This document shows positions 1-11,190 of a stretch of 64,000 nucleotides of DNA, piece after piece. This DNA is from Nymphaea colorata (taxonomy: Eukaryota > Streptophyta > Magnoliopsida > Nymphaeales > Nymphaeaceae), in NCBI RefSeq assembly GCF_008831285.2, contig NC_045145.1, positions 7,316,802 through 7,380,801 on the forward strand, in the 5' to 3' direction. Positions within the stretch are counted from its first letter, which is position 1; each line of letters begins with the position of its first letter. Both the position numbers and the translations under genes were made by a program. The notes under the pieces were generated by a model. It saw nothing but the letters and a program-made list of their open reading frames with translations, did no database searches and had not been told where the DNA came from.

Positions 1-1356
1 ACTCCTCTTTTATGAGGTTAAGTTTTAAAATTATAATTGGTTAATTTAGCTGAAAAAATACGTAAATGCAATTGCAATCTATCTTGCTTTGTAGTATATT
101 CAGTCACAGGTATACAGTTTCTTTTATCTATGCATATATATTCTGGAAGTTTGTCGATGTGTTTGTATTTGATTCGTTTCTGAAGTAAGTAATTAGCACA
201 AGTTATAAAGAAACACAAGAAGATGTGCGAGAAAAAAGTAAAACTATAAAATAATGCAATTGTTAACTGGCAAAAAGGTTCTTGTTTAAGATCCTATGTT
301 TGCTATCTTGTACTTTTCATAACTGACCTGCAATGGTGTCAAAATGGACTTATGACCTCTGATTGCTTTGGTATCCACTTGTTATTTTATAGATGAAAAT
401 TGGAAAATCTATTTCTTTGGTTTCTAAATTCTTTGTTATTTCAAAATTCAATTTGTTTAGTAAAAATGGTTGATGGTTATGGGCTTATACCTTTAGATTT
501 TTGTAAGTACTTCAATCATGCCTCATACCCTTAGAAGTTAAAGGCTTGTGTATGATTGATATTCTCTATTATAACTCTCATGCAGTGTTACAAGCTAAGT
601 AACACAAAAATGGCTGGAAGGCCACTGTACCCATGTCCACACGCCGACATTGGTATGGCAACACACTTGGATACAATAGTGTTCATTTTTGCATATTTTT
701 TGTTGAATGTTTTAGGTTTTTGGTGGGATCTTCCATATTTTTTGTGAAATTTTGAAATTTTTCATACTTTTTGGGTGTTTTTGATATTTTACTGTATCCT
801 TGTGTCCACAAGTTTTAATATTGTCGTGTCTGTACCAGTATTCCCATATCAATATCCTTGTGACTCAGGTTACAAATGTTGCCCTTTTTTCCCAAAAAAT
901 TTCTAAAAGAGTTACAGTGTTTTGAGAAAAGTTGAAATGAAAATGTTGCATTTTTATTGTATTTTTCCTTTTTATAAAAAACTTTTTAATATGTTTCAAA
1001 TTGTGTGACCCCTCTTTTAATTTTTGAATAGCTATAAAGTATGAAGCTCAAAATTTCATAAACTTTCTGTTATTGTTTATTGTTTTTATTTTTTTAATTC
1101 TTAATTTCCCTAGAAAAACAAACTTTCCATTTCATGCTAAAAAAAAACCTTGCTGATAAAAATGTAAGAACCATATTTGTGACAAACTGACCTGTAGTTC
1201 ATAAGTCTATACAAATGGCTTAAGCTGTGCAAGGTTTAGAAAAAAATTGGAGTTAAATGTTGGTTCTTTGTCTGGACTTTGGTGGGTTTAAGTGTCTTAT
1301 CATCTTATGGTTTATTTGCATCTAGTATTTAACCGAGAATTGTTTCTATGTTGCAG
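1..1356 (+). other. intron of the DEK gene (left part)
   Basis: No DEK exon could be found here. The expected upstream residues (ending in ...DIPN before VAYKL) are absent, so the stretch is read as intron. Positions ~600-865 contain a repeat-like segment beginning with 'gtacccatgtccacacgccg' and ending near 'gtccacaag...gtgtctgtacc', probably an old transposon relic. The acceptor is ttgcag at 1351-1356. Confidence 0.6.
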
Positions 1357-4300
1357 TTGCATATAAATTATCTAAAAGAAAGGCTGATGATGTGTTGAAA
1401 ATGTTGCACACTATGCTTTTTGGAAGGCGTGGGAAGGTGAGGTTATTGCTTTAGCATTTTCTGTGTCTTCATTTTTGATGCAGAATATCTGTTAGGGCAT
1501 TTTCATTAATTTAAACCCTCATGAAATTTTCCTTTTTTTGCTACTGGTCATGTATTGCGTTTTCTTTATTTAGTTTCTGGTTCAAATTTAATTGATGTTT
1601 GCTTTGATTCCTCTTGCAGAATTTTCACATTAAAAGCAATATTTCTCAGTTTTCAGGATTTGTTTGGGGTAATAATGAGGTAAGGGAAGTGCTGTTCAGT
1701 CATTCGAGTTGCAATCTTGTAACAGTTTTCCTTTTATACCATAAATCCCCCATTCTCCCCTTCCCCACCACTCGGTGTATCATCCTTACCATTTTTCACA
1801 GTTGGAATAATCTTTTTGTTCTTTTGCTGAAATATAGGAAAAACAGAAAACCAAATTGAAAGAGAAGCTTGACAAATGTTTCAAGTCAAGGTTGCTGGAG
1901 TTCTGTGAACTGCTGGATATGCCAGCAAAGGTCACAGATAAAAAGGTTAGAAGTTGCCATTATCACGTCATTGTCAACATGCTAGTTTCTTTCTGGTGGT
2001 CTATACATGATTTTATAAGTACTTTGGCATTGCACAACTATTATCTGCTTAAACGGGTTGAACGATTGCAGGAAGATCTTGTTGTTAGACTGTTGGAGTT
2101 TTTGGAGGCTCCACATGCTACAACAGATGTTTTACTTGCAGAAAAGGAGAAGGTATTGCTTCACAAATTTAAGTATGGGAAAGTATACTAATGATATTAA
2201 AGCAAATTTCTGTTACCCACTATAGTATATATTGTGAAATGTGTGTTTTAATTTCAGTCAAGCAAAGGCAAGAGGCAGAAGAGGGTTGTTAGAAGGTCTT
2301 CTAGCAAGTCACCTAGTTCATCTGGGAGGGGCTTGAAGGTTCTTATCTGATACCCTTGACAATGTTTTCTTGAGGGTGGTTCACAATTTACTAGCAATTT
2401 CTGAAACTGAAATACTCTTGAATGGATGAACAGTTAAGATGTTACAGAATAGAAATTTGTTGATTCCTTTTCGGTGTGCCACCTGGTGAGGGTGGCTGTG
2501 GGTCATCCCTTTTTATCTCCAGTCTTTATGTTGTCAGGCCTCATTAATGGATATTCAGGTGAAAAGATGTCTGAGCTCTTCTTGGAGTTTTGAATTGCTA
2601 TTGATTAAGCCACATATTTGTTTATATTAGACTTCCTTTTTCTTTGCCTTCACATTCTCTGAACCATGTAGATTTGCATCTGATATATCATTGGTTGTTC
2701 GTGTCTGACCTGAATGCTAAAATGATCTGAACTGCTGTTTGTGGCCCAATAAGAGAGCTTTTCAAGAAAACACACATGGTAACCATTGATTGTCTGGTAA
2801 TAAATGATCATTTCATATGATTTCATTTTCATCATGAACTCTATAAATAGGAGGACCATCTCATACGTGGTTTCCTGTGTCTTGCCTTCTTTACTAGTTA
2901 ACTCTTCTTGAAATTCCAAAATTATAATGGTCTCTGCCAAAAATATTATAGATTCCATCTAGGTTTACTTGTGCTCCAGGTAACATTAATAACTTGCCAG
3001 CTAAGTCACATGGGTATGGGTTTGAGTATGGGTATGGCGAAACAGGTACATGTACGATGATTTTAAAAAGTTTGAGTACAAGAGTATGGCAGATTGTATA
3101 TGTGAATATATACATTATATATAATAATTGACAAATTCTCAAAATTGAAGAAAAATGAGAGGAAAATATAGAATTTTAGTGAAAGGGAAATAAAAAATAA
3201 GAGAAAAATCAAAATCAACTGAAAAATTGAGTTTAAAAATATAAACTTTTATGTTTCAAATACAGTTGTGCCCAGATAACCATGTACTGACATGGGTACA
3301 TGGGCACATCACACATACTCGTGTGACTTAGCTTGCTCGTTGCCAACTTAAAAAGTTTTGAGAAATTTAATGGTTAATCTGTAACAAAGCAACACTAAGC
3401 AATATTGTACTTTTATTTATCTCTGCTAAAATATAACGTTTACTATATCTGCTTCATGAAAGTGATTGAAAACAAGAATGCTCTGAACCTAACATCTAAA
3501 TGCTTGTTGTGAATTTTTCCGTTTCTTAATTGTTCATTAATGAACAAGTAATATATATTCTTTTTTTGGGCAGTGTGGCAGTCTAATGGATTGAGCGTGA
3601 AACCTCAATATAGTACATGCAGAGGCTTTTCAAATTCTTATATGATCTCTACATCATTGTTGATTTATGTCATGAGCTTGCTTCTCTTAAGCAATCAGAT
3701 CCTTCATTGGAAATCTTTTTGAACTCTCTTTTATCTTGCATTTGGTGTTATGTATTTTTGAACTCTGCCAAACCGTGCTATCCTATTCTTTGGCTTCCTA
3801 GGTCTTGGTAAGTGGTATCGAGGTGTAAAATCAACAGAGATGGGAATGTATCCACACCATCAAATTCTTAGTTTTCTTTCATAGCAAAGTGTGATTGCTT
3901 AGTAAAAATGATGATGAGTGTGATAAATAAGTCCCATCATAGGCTGCATATTTGCTTTTGACGCTACTTCTCTGGCTTCTTATGTTGGCATTACTATTTG
4001 AACTTCCTAGAGAATCTGCTATAGGAGAAACTAGATTTTGCTTTCCTAGGTCTAGAGCATATCATGCAAGTATCTAGGTGGGGACTGATGGTGTACCCAC
4101 ACATGGCACACACACACACACACACACATATTTATGGTCACAGATAATGCATTTCTAAAAAACAATGAAAAATGTTAAAAAACGATGAAAACAAAAACAG
4201 TCTCTTTTACATTTTTTGAAATAAACTTGAACATGATTTTTTTTGCAATTTTATCATGTTTTTTTGTTCATATTTTTGCTTTATAGTTTAAAACTTAAGT

Positions 4301-6841
4301 TAAATTATTTATCTTCATTTCTATCATTACTAAAACATTGTTTGTCACTTTATCTAGTTTTTTATGTTTTTCTGTTAGTTTTTCATTTATTTTATATATT
4401 TTTTTAATTTTTAGGTTTTTTTTTCTTCTAAAAACATTGCCAAAATTTTCTTGAAATTGGCAGCTTTTTTGAAAAGTACCTGAGAAAAGCCTTCCCGTTT
4501 AAAATCTGTTGACGGTAGTTGTGACTATGTATTCTGTGTGTGTGTGTGCACGCACATTTGAATAAGATCATAAAGTGTAATGGTAAAAAGTGGCACCCAA
4601 AAACTGCCTGGTACCTTACCCGAGTCAGGCATGGCAACCTTGTTGAAGCAACTGTATGACATGGCTTATATGTGAAAGTTTCTTCTGAACACCTTGTGTA
4701 ATTCTAGTTTTTTACTCGTGTGTCTGCTCCTTGGTATGCACTTTTTCATTTCATTTGTTGTCTGGGAATTGCAACAGGAGTTAGCTTGGCTGATGTTTGT
4801 GTGGGTATGTTGTACTATGGTTGATCTTTATGTCTCATGTCTCCTTGTTGGACCTAATTCCCGTAACTGGATTGCTTTGTGCCTCAGCAGAAGGATGAGG
4901 ACTCTCCAAAAGTAAGAAGGAAGAGAAAACCAAAGGAGGCAAAAGAAGATGACCACAGCGATGAAGGTGAAGAGCAGAAAGATGAGGAAGAACAGGAAGA
5001 TGAATCACTTGGATCTGAAGGTGATGCTGCTGAGGAGTCCGGAGAAAGTGACCAGGAGGATGCAGAAGAGAAATCTGAGGATGAGGGCACTAGAAAAGGT
5101 AAGAGTGCGAAGAAAGTTTCAAAGAAATTTCCAGAGAAAGCTGCAACAACAAAAGCCAGAAAATTGAAGAACGCCACCACTTTAAAAGTTCCTAAAAGCC
5201 CTTCAAAATCTTCTTCAAAGCGTACAAAGACAGAGGAGAAGCCTAGCTCTAAGGCAAAGGTTTTCTCAAGAAAGAAGAGTGATACTAAAAAGGAAGACAA
5301 GTCCTCAACGCCTCAAAAAAGGAAAAGAGATGATAAAGGGGAAGATAAGCCTTCGGCTTCAAAAAGGGGAAAGAAGAGTGATAATAAAAGGGATGAGAAG
5401 CCCTCAACTTCAAAAAGTCCTCTTCCCAATGGGAAGACAGGTGAATTTTCACTAAATTCTTTTCTTTCCACTCAGCCATTCCAGTATGAGAAATTACAAT
5501 CTGGAGTTGTTTTAAGTTTATATAGCGTGATCTTCACCCTTGGCCCTGTTTGAACTTATGTTTGCCTCAAAACTTTCAATGTTGGTTACTTGGTTTTGCT
5601 AAAAAAGGTCATATGCAGATATGCTACATTTTCTGCTGATGGCTTTAATTCAATTACCACCTGATCTTATTTGAAGTCATTTATTGAGTTGTGTCTTTGT
5701 ACATGCCATATGTATTTATGTTATTGTATAGCGTGTTTGTATGTGTGCCGGGACCTTCCTGATTGTTGTGTAGCTTGGCTGTCTTAGTTTGAGCTTGGAA
5801 TTTCCAGGGCCCTTAGAATAGACGGTACATAACTGGGGCCTGTGTCTTCTTTTAGCTGTTCCAGTTCTTAGCCAACTATGGTCAATATGACTAGGTCGGT
5901 CTTTGGTAGGACCAGCTTCTGCAGGTAGCTAGTGGTGGAATCTCCCTTATTTTTTTTTATCGAATTGAGCTTTACAAGTTCTTTGGGTTTAAACAGGCAA
6001 GAGGACTTCTAAAGCAAAAGGTGGGACAGACAAGAAGGATAAAGCTGGTCCTACTGAGGAGGAGCTAAGGAAGGCGATTTGTGACATTTTGAAGGAAGTT
6101 GATTTTAATACCGTAAGACTGTTGGACTGTTGTATTCTCCTTCCCTATTACATAAAAAGTCGTTGGTTAGTTTTCATTTCCTTTACATACTTCTGATTAG
6201 TGCTTGTATTTTTCTTTTGTTCTTCAGGCTACTTTCACCGACATTCTTAAACAATTAGGTAAGCACTTTTCTTTTGGTTCCATTTTTCTGCAGTATGAGC
6301 TTCATTTGTGTGGACGTGCTGCAGTGTTCTGAATACTGCAAGTCTTCAATGTCTATATAGAAGGAGTCAAAACATTAAAGGACAGAAAATGAAAGAAGAG
6401 AGGAGGGGCTCTCTTTCTAACCCACAGCCCTTTCCCGTTTAAAACTAGAATGCCCATTAAGGCGATAAAAGACTAACACATCTTATGCCTTCTCTACAAA
6501 GGTATTCAATTGCCTTTGTGGGCAGTGTTGACTGTTTTGAGTATGGTGGGTGTTTACTGAACTAGTTGCATGGTGTATGTATTACTATTATGTGAGATCA
6601 AAGCTCCAGCAAATGTGGTTTGCCAGAGGTTACCTTTTGATCGCTGCCTTGTTAAAACTGTTGTCAAATTATCCATGATGCAGCCGCCCATTTCAAGACC
6701 GACCTAATGCCGCGGAAAGCAGAGGTAAAAGGCATGATCCAGGATGAGCTAACTAAACTTGCAGATGATGCTGATGATGAAGATGATGACGATGCTGAGG
6801 AAGGAGATGAAGGAGATGTCGATGAGGAAGATGACAAGTAA
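1357..6841 (+). CDS. DEK domain-containing chromatin protein, 3' part (nine exons)
   Basis: This is the C-terminal 421 residues of a plant DEK protein, a nuclear non-histone protein that binds DNA and histones and shapes chromatin. The exons read as 1357-1436, 1620-1679, 1838-1945, 2072-2152, 2258-2338, 4888-5440, 5997-6112, 6228-6258 and 6684-6841 (TAA). All are bounded by AG/GT and their phases join without a break. The first exons encode AYKLSKRKADDVLKMLHTML, FGRRGK, SNISQFSGFVWG and LLEFLEAPHATTDVLLAEKE, the conserved central DEK block. Exon 4888-5440 is a low-complexity acidic then lysine/serine-rich linker with repeated KPS-SK motifs. The last three exons carry the DEK C-terminal helical domain (EEELRKAICDILKEVDF, then FTDILKQL and FKTDLMPRKAEV) and an Asp/Glu-rich tail. 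The first exon starts in phase 1, so the N-terminal exons lie outside the window. The family assignment is firm; which plant paralogue it is cannot be told. Confidence 0.93.
2999..3333. mobile_element. MITE-like foldback element inside the DEK intron
   Basis: The left end AGCTAAGTCACATGGGTATG is matched by the reverse complement of the right end (AGCTAAGTCACACGAGTATG), an 18/20 terminal inverted repeat around ~335 bp of non-coding DNA. The interior repeats 'gggtatgg' and 'gggtacatg'-type words. No transposase is present. The class is uncertain. Confidence 0.55.
4107..4128. repeat. (CA)11 microsatellite
   Basis: Uninterrupted CA dinucleotide run in the large DEK intron. Confidence 0.95.
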
Positions 6842-7146
6842 ATGTCATTCACCTGTAATCATGCTTATTGAAGTTGCATGTGTACTTTTTTCTGGTTTTG
6901 CTTGACCATTCCTAATGGCACTAACCTAGGAAGCTACCTGTTTTTTCTTGTTTTTCTAGTTTGAACTATTCTGGATCAGGTTGAAATGGGGACAGGCCTG
7001 GATACCTAAATATTGACATGTTCCATGTATTAATAGCATTGTATGATGCATTTTTTCCACCTGACCTTGTTGTTGATGCTTAATTTTGATTGTTTCCTTG
7101 GGATTTTGCGACTCTGTATTTTGTTGTTTCCTTTCCTTTGTTTAGC
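6842..7146 (+). other. probable 3' untranslated region of the DEK gene
   Basis: T-rich sequence directly after the TAA stop, with no further exon. A transposon-like end begins at ~7147, so the transcript presumably terminates before or near it. No clear AATAAA was used to place the end. Confidence 0.45.
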
Positions 7147-8292
7147 AACCTGTTTGGATGGGTGGAAAGGAAATGAATGAATAAAAAAGAAAGGAAACAG
7201 AAGAGAATGGAGAGAGAAAGGAGAGGAATGGAAAGGGAAGGAAATGAATGATTATGAAAGCATGTCTTGGATTTTGGATAGAAAGGAAAGGAAAAAAATC
7301 ATTAGAACCACGTTGTTTGACTGTTAAAAAGTTCAAGCGAAGTATCCGCTATGCATCGTGAAACAAAACTGTCGTCGCGTTTTTAAAATGATATAGCAAT
7401 GAAAGCAAACGTTTATAAATTACAGCACAAGATATCCAACATCAATTGATTAATTGTGAAATAGATTTAATATTTTATTTTAGAAGAATAAAATAAAATA
7501 TAATTGAAAATATCAACTTTACAATGTATTTGTTCATTTAAAATAGTTTAAAACTGGCATGTATCAGTCTTGGATTGCCCACCGAATTGAATTGGCCGAC
7601 TCACGGAGATTTTGATAAGCATATAGTAAAACATTCATCGCTTTTAATAAAGTTAAAATATGTTGAATTGTAATATAAAAAAAGGGCATGAGACTACAAG
7701 GGACAGAGACGAGGCAACCTGCTACCTCGTTCTCATGTGCTCTTGGCAGTCTGCTAGCCTGCGGCAGATTGTTTCAGGCAGGCAGGTACTTTTGTAAGGA
7801 CATTGCATGCGTCAACAAGTAGTGTAGAGCTGTTGTTGTGCACCCACCACGCACCAGAGGCAGGCACGAGAGAAGCTCGACATTTGGAAATTGAGCCTGG
7901 GCCTGACACTTGAACTCTACATCGAGCCTGGTTAAAATAAAAAATATTTTTGTAAATATAAAATATTTTTGTAAATATAAAATATTGTTAATAATAAAAT
8001 ATATATCATTATTAAATAAAAATAACATTAAAAGAATAAATCAAGCCGAATTGGGCCGACCCAGGCCGACTTGATATGTTATCTGGCCAGTTTGTGTCAA
8101 ATTTTTCAGGCTTGAACTCAAACCGATCGGGGTGGGTGCCCCGGCCCAATTCCCAGGCTTAAAGAGACATCATATAGGGAAAAAAAAGAAATGCAAACCG
8201 GTGAGGAGAACATACGGGCTTTTCTTTCATTTTGAATCTCTTCATTTTTTGAGGGATTGATCCATTCCTTTTCCCTCCATCCAAACAGGGCG
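7147..8292. mobile_element. element with TGTTTGGATGG-type inverted ends (~1.15 kb)
   Basis: The left end (aacctgtttggatgggtgg, then purine-rich ggaaaggaaatg) is mirrored at the right end (ccttttccctccatccaaac, then agggcg). The interior is AT-rich (a 12-17 bp repeat with 'gtaaatataaaatattttt' near 7950-7990) and has no recognisable transposase. It appears to be a non-autonomous DNA transposon, related by its ends to 9301-10012 and to the half copy near 59545-59605. Confidence 0.5.
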
Positions 8293-9300
8293 TGGAATGA
8301 GCTCTTTAAAGTGCTATGCATAACTGATGCAGCTATTGTTTTTTCGGGGCCACAAGAGAGCACGCTGGTTTTTCTTCTCGTTTTTTTTATTACCTTCCGT
8401 CGCAAAGGGTTCCTGTTTTATTCTATAACCGGTATGCCTACATCCCAAGTACCTTCCATTAGATGTTGCTACTCAAGCAGCATGTACAAGAAACTGATTT
8501 GGATGGAATTTCAAATCAGTCCTTAAGCTAATTGACTTTTGAGCTTAATCTAATTTTCATGGTTTATTTTTTGAACCAGAATGGTTGAGTCAATCCAATT
8601 TTGTAATTAACCACTGATGACATTGAAAATGTAAGGAAAAAGTATATATAAAGATGCATCCGTTGTCCCCATGGAGATATGAAGATTATGGGCAGAAAGA
8701 CTAAAATTTTTTGGGCCTTAAAAGTTTTGAAAGTCAATTAAAGCTTGTGCGCCGTAAGATCAGTCTAGCTGATGGATATGTCAGAAAGCATGTTAACATC
8801 ACTAGGTTAAAGAACCAGATCCCTTAGGGTTTGCTTTGCTGTTTGCATCCAAGCCTAAAATCAGACAAAGACAGATAAGCTTTTGTGTAGTTTCAGGATC
8901 TAAGCTATTCACACTTGGATTCAGTTTTAGCAACTCACGTTGGTCTTAAATACAAATTAGGTCATGGTTAGGAGGTCACTCTCCCCTTACCTCTTTATCT
9001 TGGTCATATGAAGTTTCGATTGGCACATTGAAGCAGCAGCTGAGTTGAAAAGTTTGAGCAAAGCCCTAAAATTTTCCTGCATAAAAGAACTAAGTAATTA
9101 AATAAATATAGAGAAAAATAAAATATAAATATGTATAAGTAATTATATGATTATATGTAAATGTAAATATGTAAATATATTAGATTTGGTCAAAAGAGAA
9201 GGAAGAAGTCAAAGGCCATGAATAAAAGAATATGGGTTGAAAAAAGGTAGTCATCAAAATGAAAAATAAAATTCATTTTTGTATATTGCCAATGCACTTA
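8293..9300. other. intergenic, nothing recognised
   Basis: AT-rich sequence without a supported gene, RNA or clear repeat. Short open frames here show no domain or codon pattern. Confidence 0.5.
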
Positions 9301-10012
9301 GGCCGGCCTGTTTGGTAGGAGGGAAAGGGAGGGAAAGAGAGAGATTGAGCAATCCCTCCTTTGTTTGGTTGGCTAATTGGAAAGGAGGGAAATGAACAAA
9401 AGGTGTTTGGTTACAAGGGGAGGGAAGGGGAGGGAAAGGGAGAGAAATGAGCAAAAGGTGTTTGGTTACAAGGGGAGGGAAATGAGCAAAAGGTGTTTGG
9501 TTACAAGGGGAGGGAAGGAGAGGGAAAGGGAGGGAAATGAGCAAAAGGTGTTTGGTTACAAGGGGAGGTGTTTGGTTACAAGGAGAGGGAAAGGGAGGGA
9601 AATGAGAAAAAGGTGTTTGGTTACAAGGGGAGGGAAAGGGAGGGAAATGAGCAAAAGGTGTTTGGTTACAAGGGGAGGAAAAGAAAGGAAGGGATTGTTT
9701 AGTGTAAATCCATTCCCTCCCAAATCGGACGGATTGGGAAGGAAATAAAAGAAAGTTAAGTGGAAGAGTTTTTTATTCCCACACTACCCATCCTTTTCTT
9801 TCTCTTCTTTCTAAATCCATGTGCTATGTAGTCTTTTTTTTTTCCATTCATTTCTTTTCCCTTCTCTTTCTATCCAAACAAACTTTTTAATCAACTCTTT
9901 CCATTCCTTTCTATTCCATTCCTTTCCCTTCCCTTCCTTTTCTCTTCCCTTCCCTTCCCTTCCCCGTCCCTCCCTTTCCATCCGTTCCTTTCCGTCCAAC
10001 CAAACAAAGCGT
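9301..10012. mobile_element. element with TGTTTGG-type inverted ends and purine/pyrimidine arms
   Basis: The left end (ggcctgtttggtaggaggga) and the reverse complement of the right end (cgctttgtttggttggacgg) match in the TGTTTGG core and in the following GGAAAG-rich arm. The left arm is almost all purine (GGGAAAGGGA words) and the right arm all pyrimidine (CCATTCCTTTC words), so the strand could fold back on itself. It contains the minisatellite at 9402-9680. Confidence 0.5.
9402..9680 (+). repeat. G-rich minisatellite built on GGTGTTTGGTTACAAGG
   Basis: Seven copies of GGTGTTTGGTTACAAGG start at 9402, 9457, 9492, 9547, 9567, 9612 and 9657 (spacings 55, 35, 55, 20, 45, 45). They are separated by variable lengths of GGGAAAGGGA-type sequence. 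The unit copies the terminal TGTTTGG of the surrounding element. G-tracts such as those at 9417-9440 could form a G-quadruplex. An open frame through it is a by-product of the repeat, not a gene. Confidence 0.85.
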
Positions 10013-10860
10013 TAATGATAAATATGAGAATAAAATTAATTATTTAATAATTATCATGAGAGTCATTAATGTAGCATTCTTTACTCCTTTTCCTGGTAGG
10101 ATGATGTGTTTCTCATAATAATAGATGAATTGAAAATATTTGTGGGAAAAGGAAAATAAGATGGTGGAGAACCAAGGGACACAATCTTTTAAGGGGAGGA
10201 ACCTTTTTGCTGCAACAACTTTATGAGAAAGCTCACAAGAGAGATAGGAAGAGACAGCAAACATCTCTTAGGCTGTATCATTTTTCAAGAATGAAGGTTG
10301 AGAAAGTGAAGTATAATATGCTGAGTTGGGAGAAGATAAAATGGTTTCTACTCGAAGTTGCGTTTAAGCATGTATTTACCTAACCTAACTAGTTATCCAA
10401 TCTCATGCATACACATATATGTCATAATAGAAAATGATAAAAATATATGTTCTTTGAGGAAAGAAGGTGGTTTAGATCAGCCTGGGAGATTGAAGAAAGC
10501 ATAATGGATGGTGTTGGATCAAAGTATTTGGGAACAAACATGCATCAGTCAAGGTATAAGAAATATCTTTACATGGTAGAGCATGTAGTTCATGTGTATT
10601 TTGGATCGTCAAATATTTATATCCATATATGCTTAGGAAACATTCCTGCATGGGGGGAACATGCAGGTCATGTGCTTTCAAATTATAAGTATGTAGAAGG
10701 ATCAAGTATTTCACATATGTTCTTAAGAGAATTAAAATAACGAGTACATAATATGCTTTACAATATGTATAGACATATGCATGAGAATCATTTCATTTTG
10801 GTAAAAGGTATCAAGTTTGGCGTAACAAGATGTGTCAGGGATGCATATGAAGAAGGTTAC
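10013..10860. other. intergenic, nothing firm
   Basis: AT-rich sequence. A 97-codon open frame at 10447-10740 has no recognisable domain and runs into decayed repeats. No gene is supported. Confidence 0.45.
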
Positions 10861-11190
10861 TGAAAACAATATATTATATAAAACATGCAAATTTGTTGCA
10901 GCTTACAAACAAAAATTATGTGATACATGTTAAAATTGGGTGGTACAACTACAAGTGAAATTTGTCTGATGCATACAAATCCTATAGAAACATGTGAAAA
11001 TTGTAAGATACATGCACGCTATGACAAAACATGTGACATGTTGCAAAACATGTAAATGTGTTGTGTTACTTGTGATGATTGTGAGAAACATGTAAATTTG
11101 TGTTGTAGTGCATGTGAAAATTGTGAAATGAATGCAAGCTGTGTGGTAACATGTGGAAATGGTGTAATACGTGTATAGCTTGTGCAATGA
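10861..11190. repeat. degenerate tandem repeat (ACATGTGAAAATTGTG-like)
   Basis: Variants of 'acatgtgaaaattgtg' or 'acatgtaaatttgtg' recur every ~35-45 bp (about 10980-11160), with intervening words such as 'atgcaagct'. The array is old and diverged and the unit length is not constant. Confidence 0.55.

Larger units (their letters stand above)
2339..4887 (+). other. large (2.55 kb) intron of the DEK gene
   Basis: The intron lies between exon 2258-2338 (donor AAG/GTTCTT, weaker than the others) and exon 4888-5440 (acceptor gcctcag). Reading through the donor would hit TGA after three codons. It holds a MITE-like foldback at 2999-3333 and CA/TG dinucleotide runs at ~4107-4128 and ~4537-4548. 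No other coding signal was seen. Confidence 0.75.

Noticed and set aside
4884-5300. 138-codon Ser/Phe-rich frame opposite the DEK linker exon
   Set aside because: Reverse image of the Lys/Glu/Ser-rich DEK linker, not a gene.
9377-9748. 123-codon frame with repeated MSKRCLVTRGG
   Set aside because: Translation of the minisatellite; no start context or domain.
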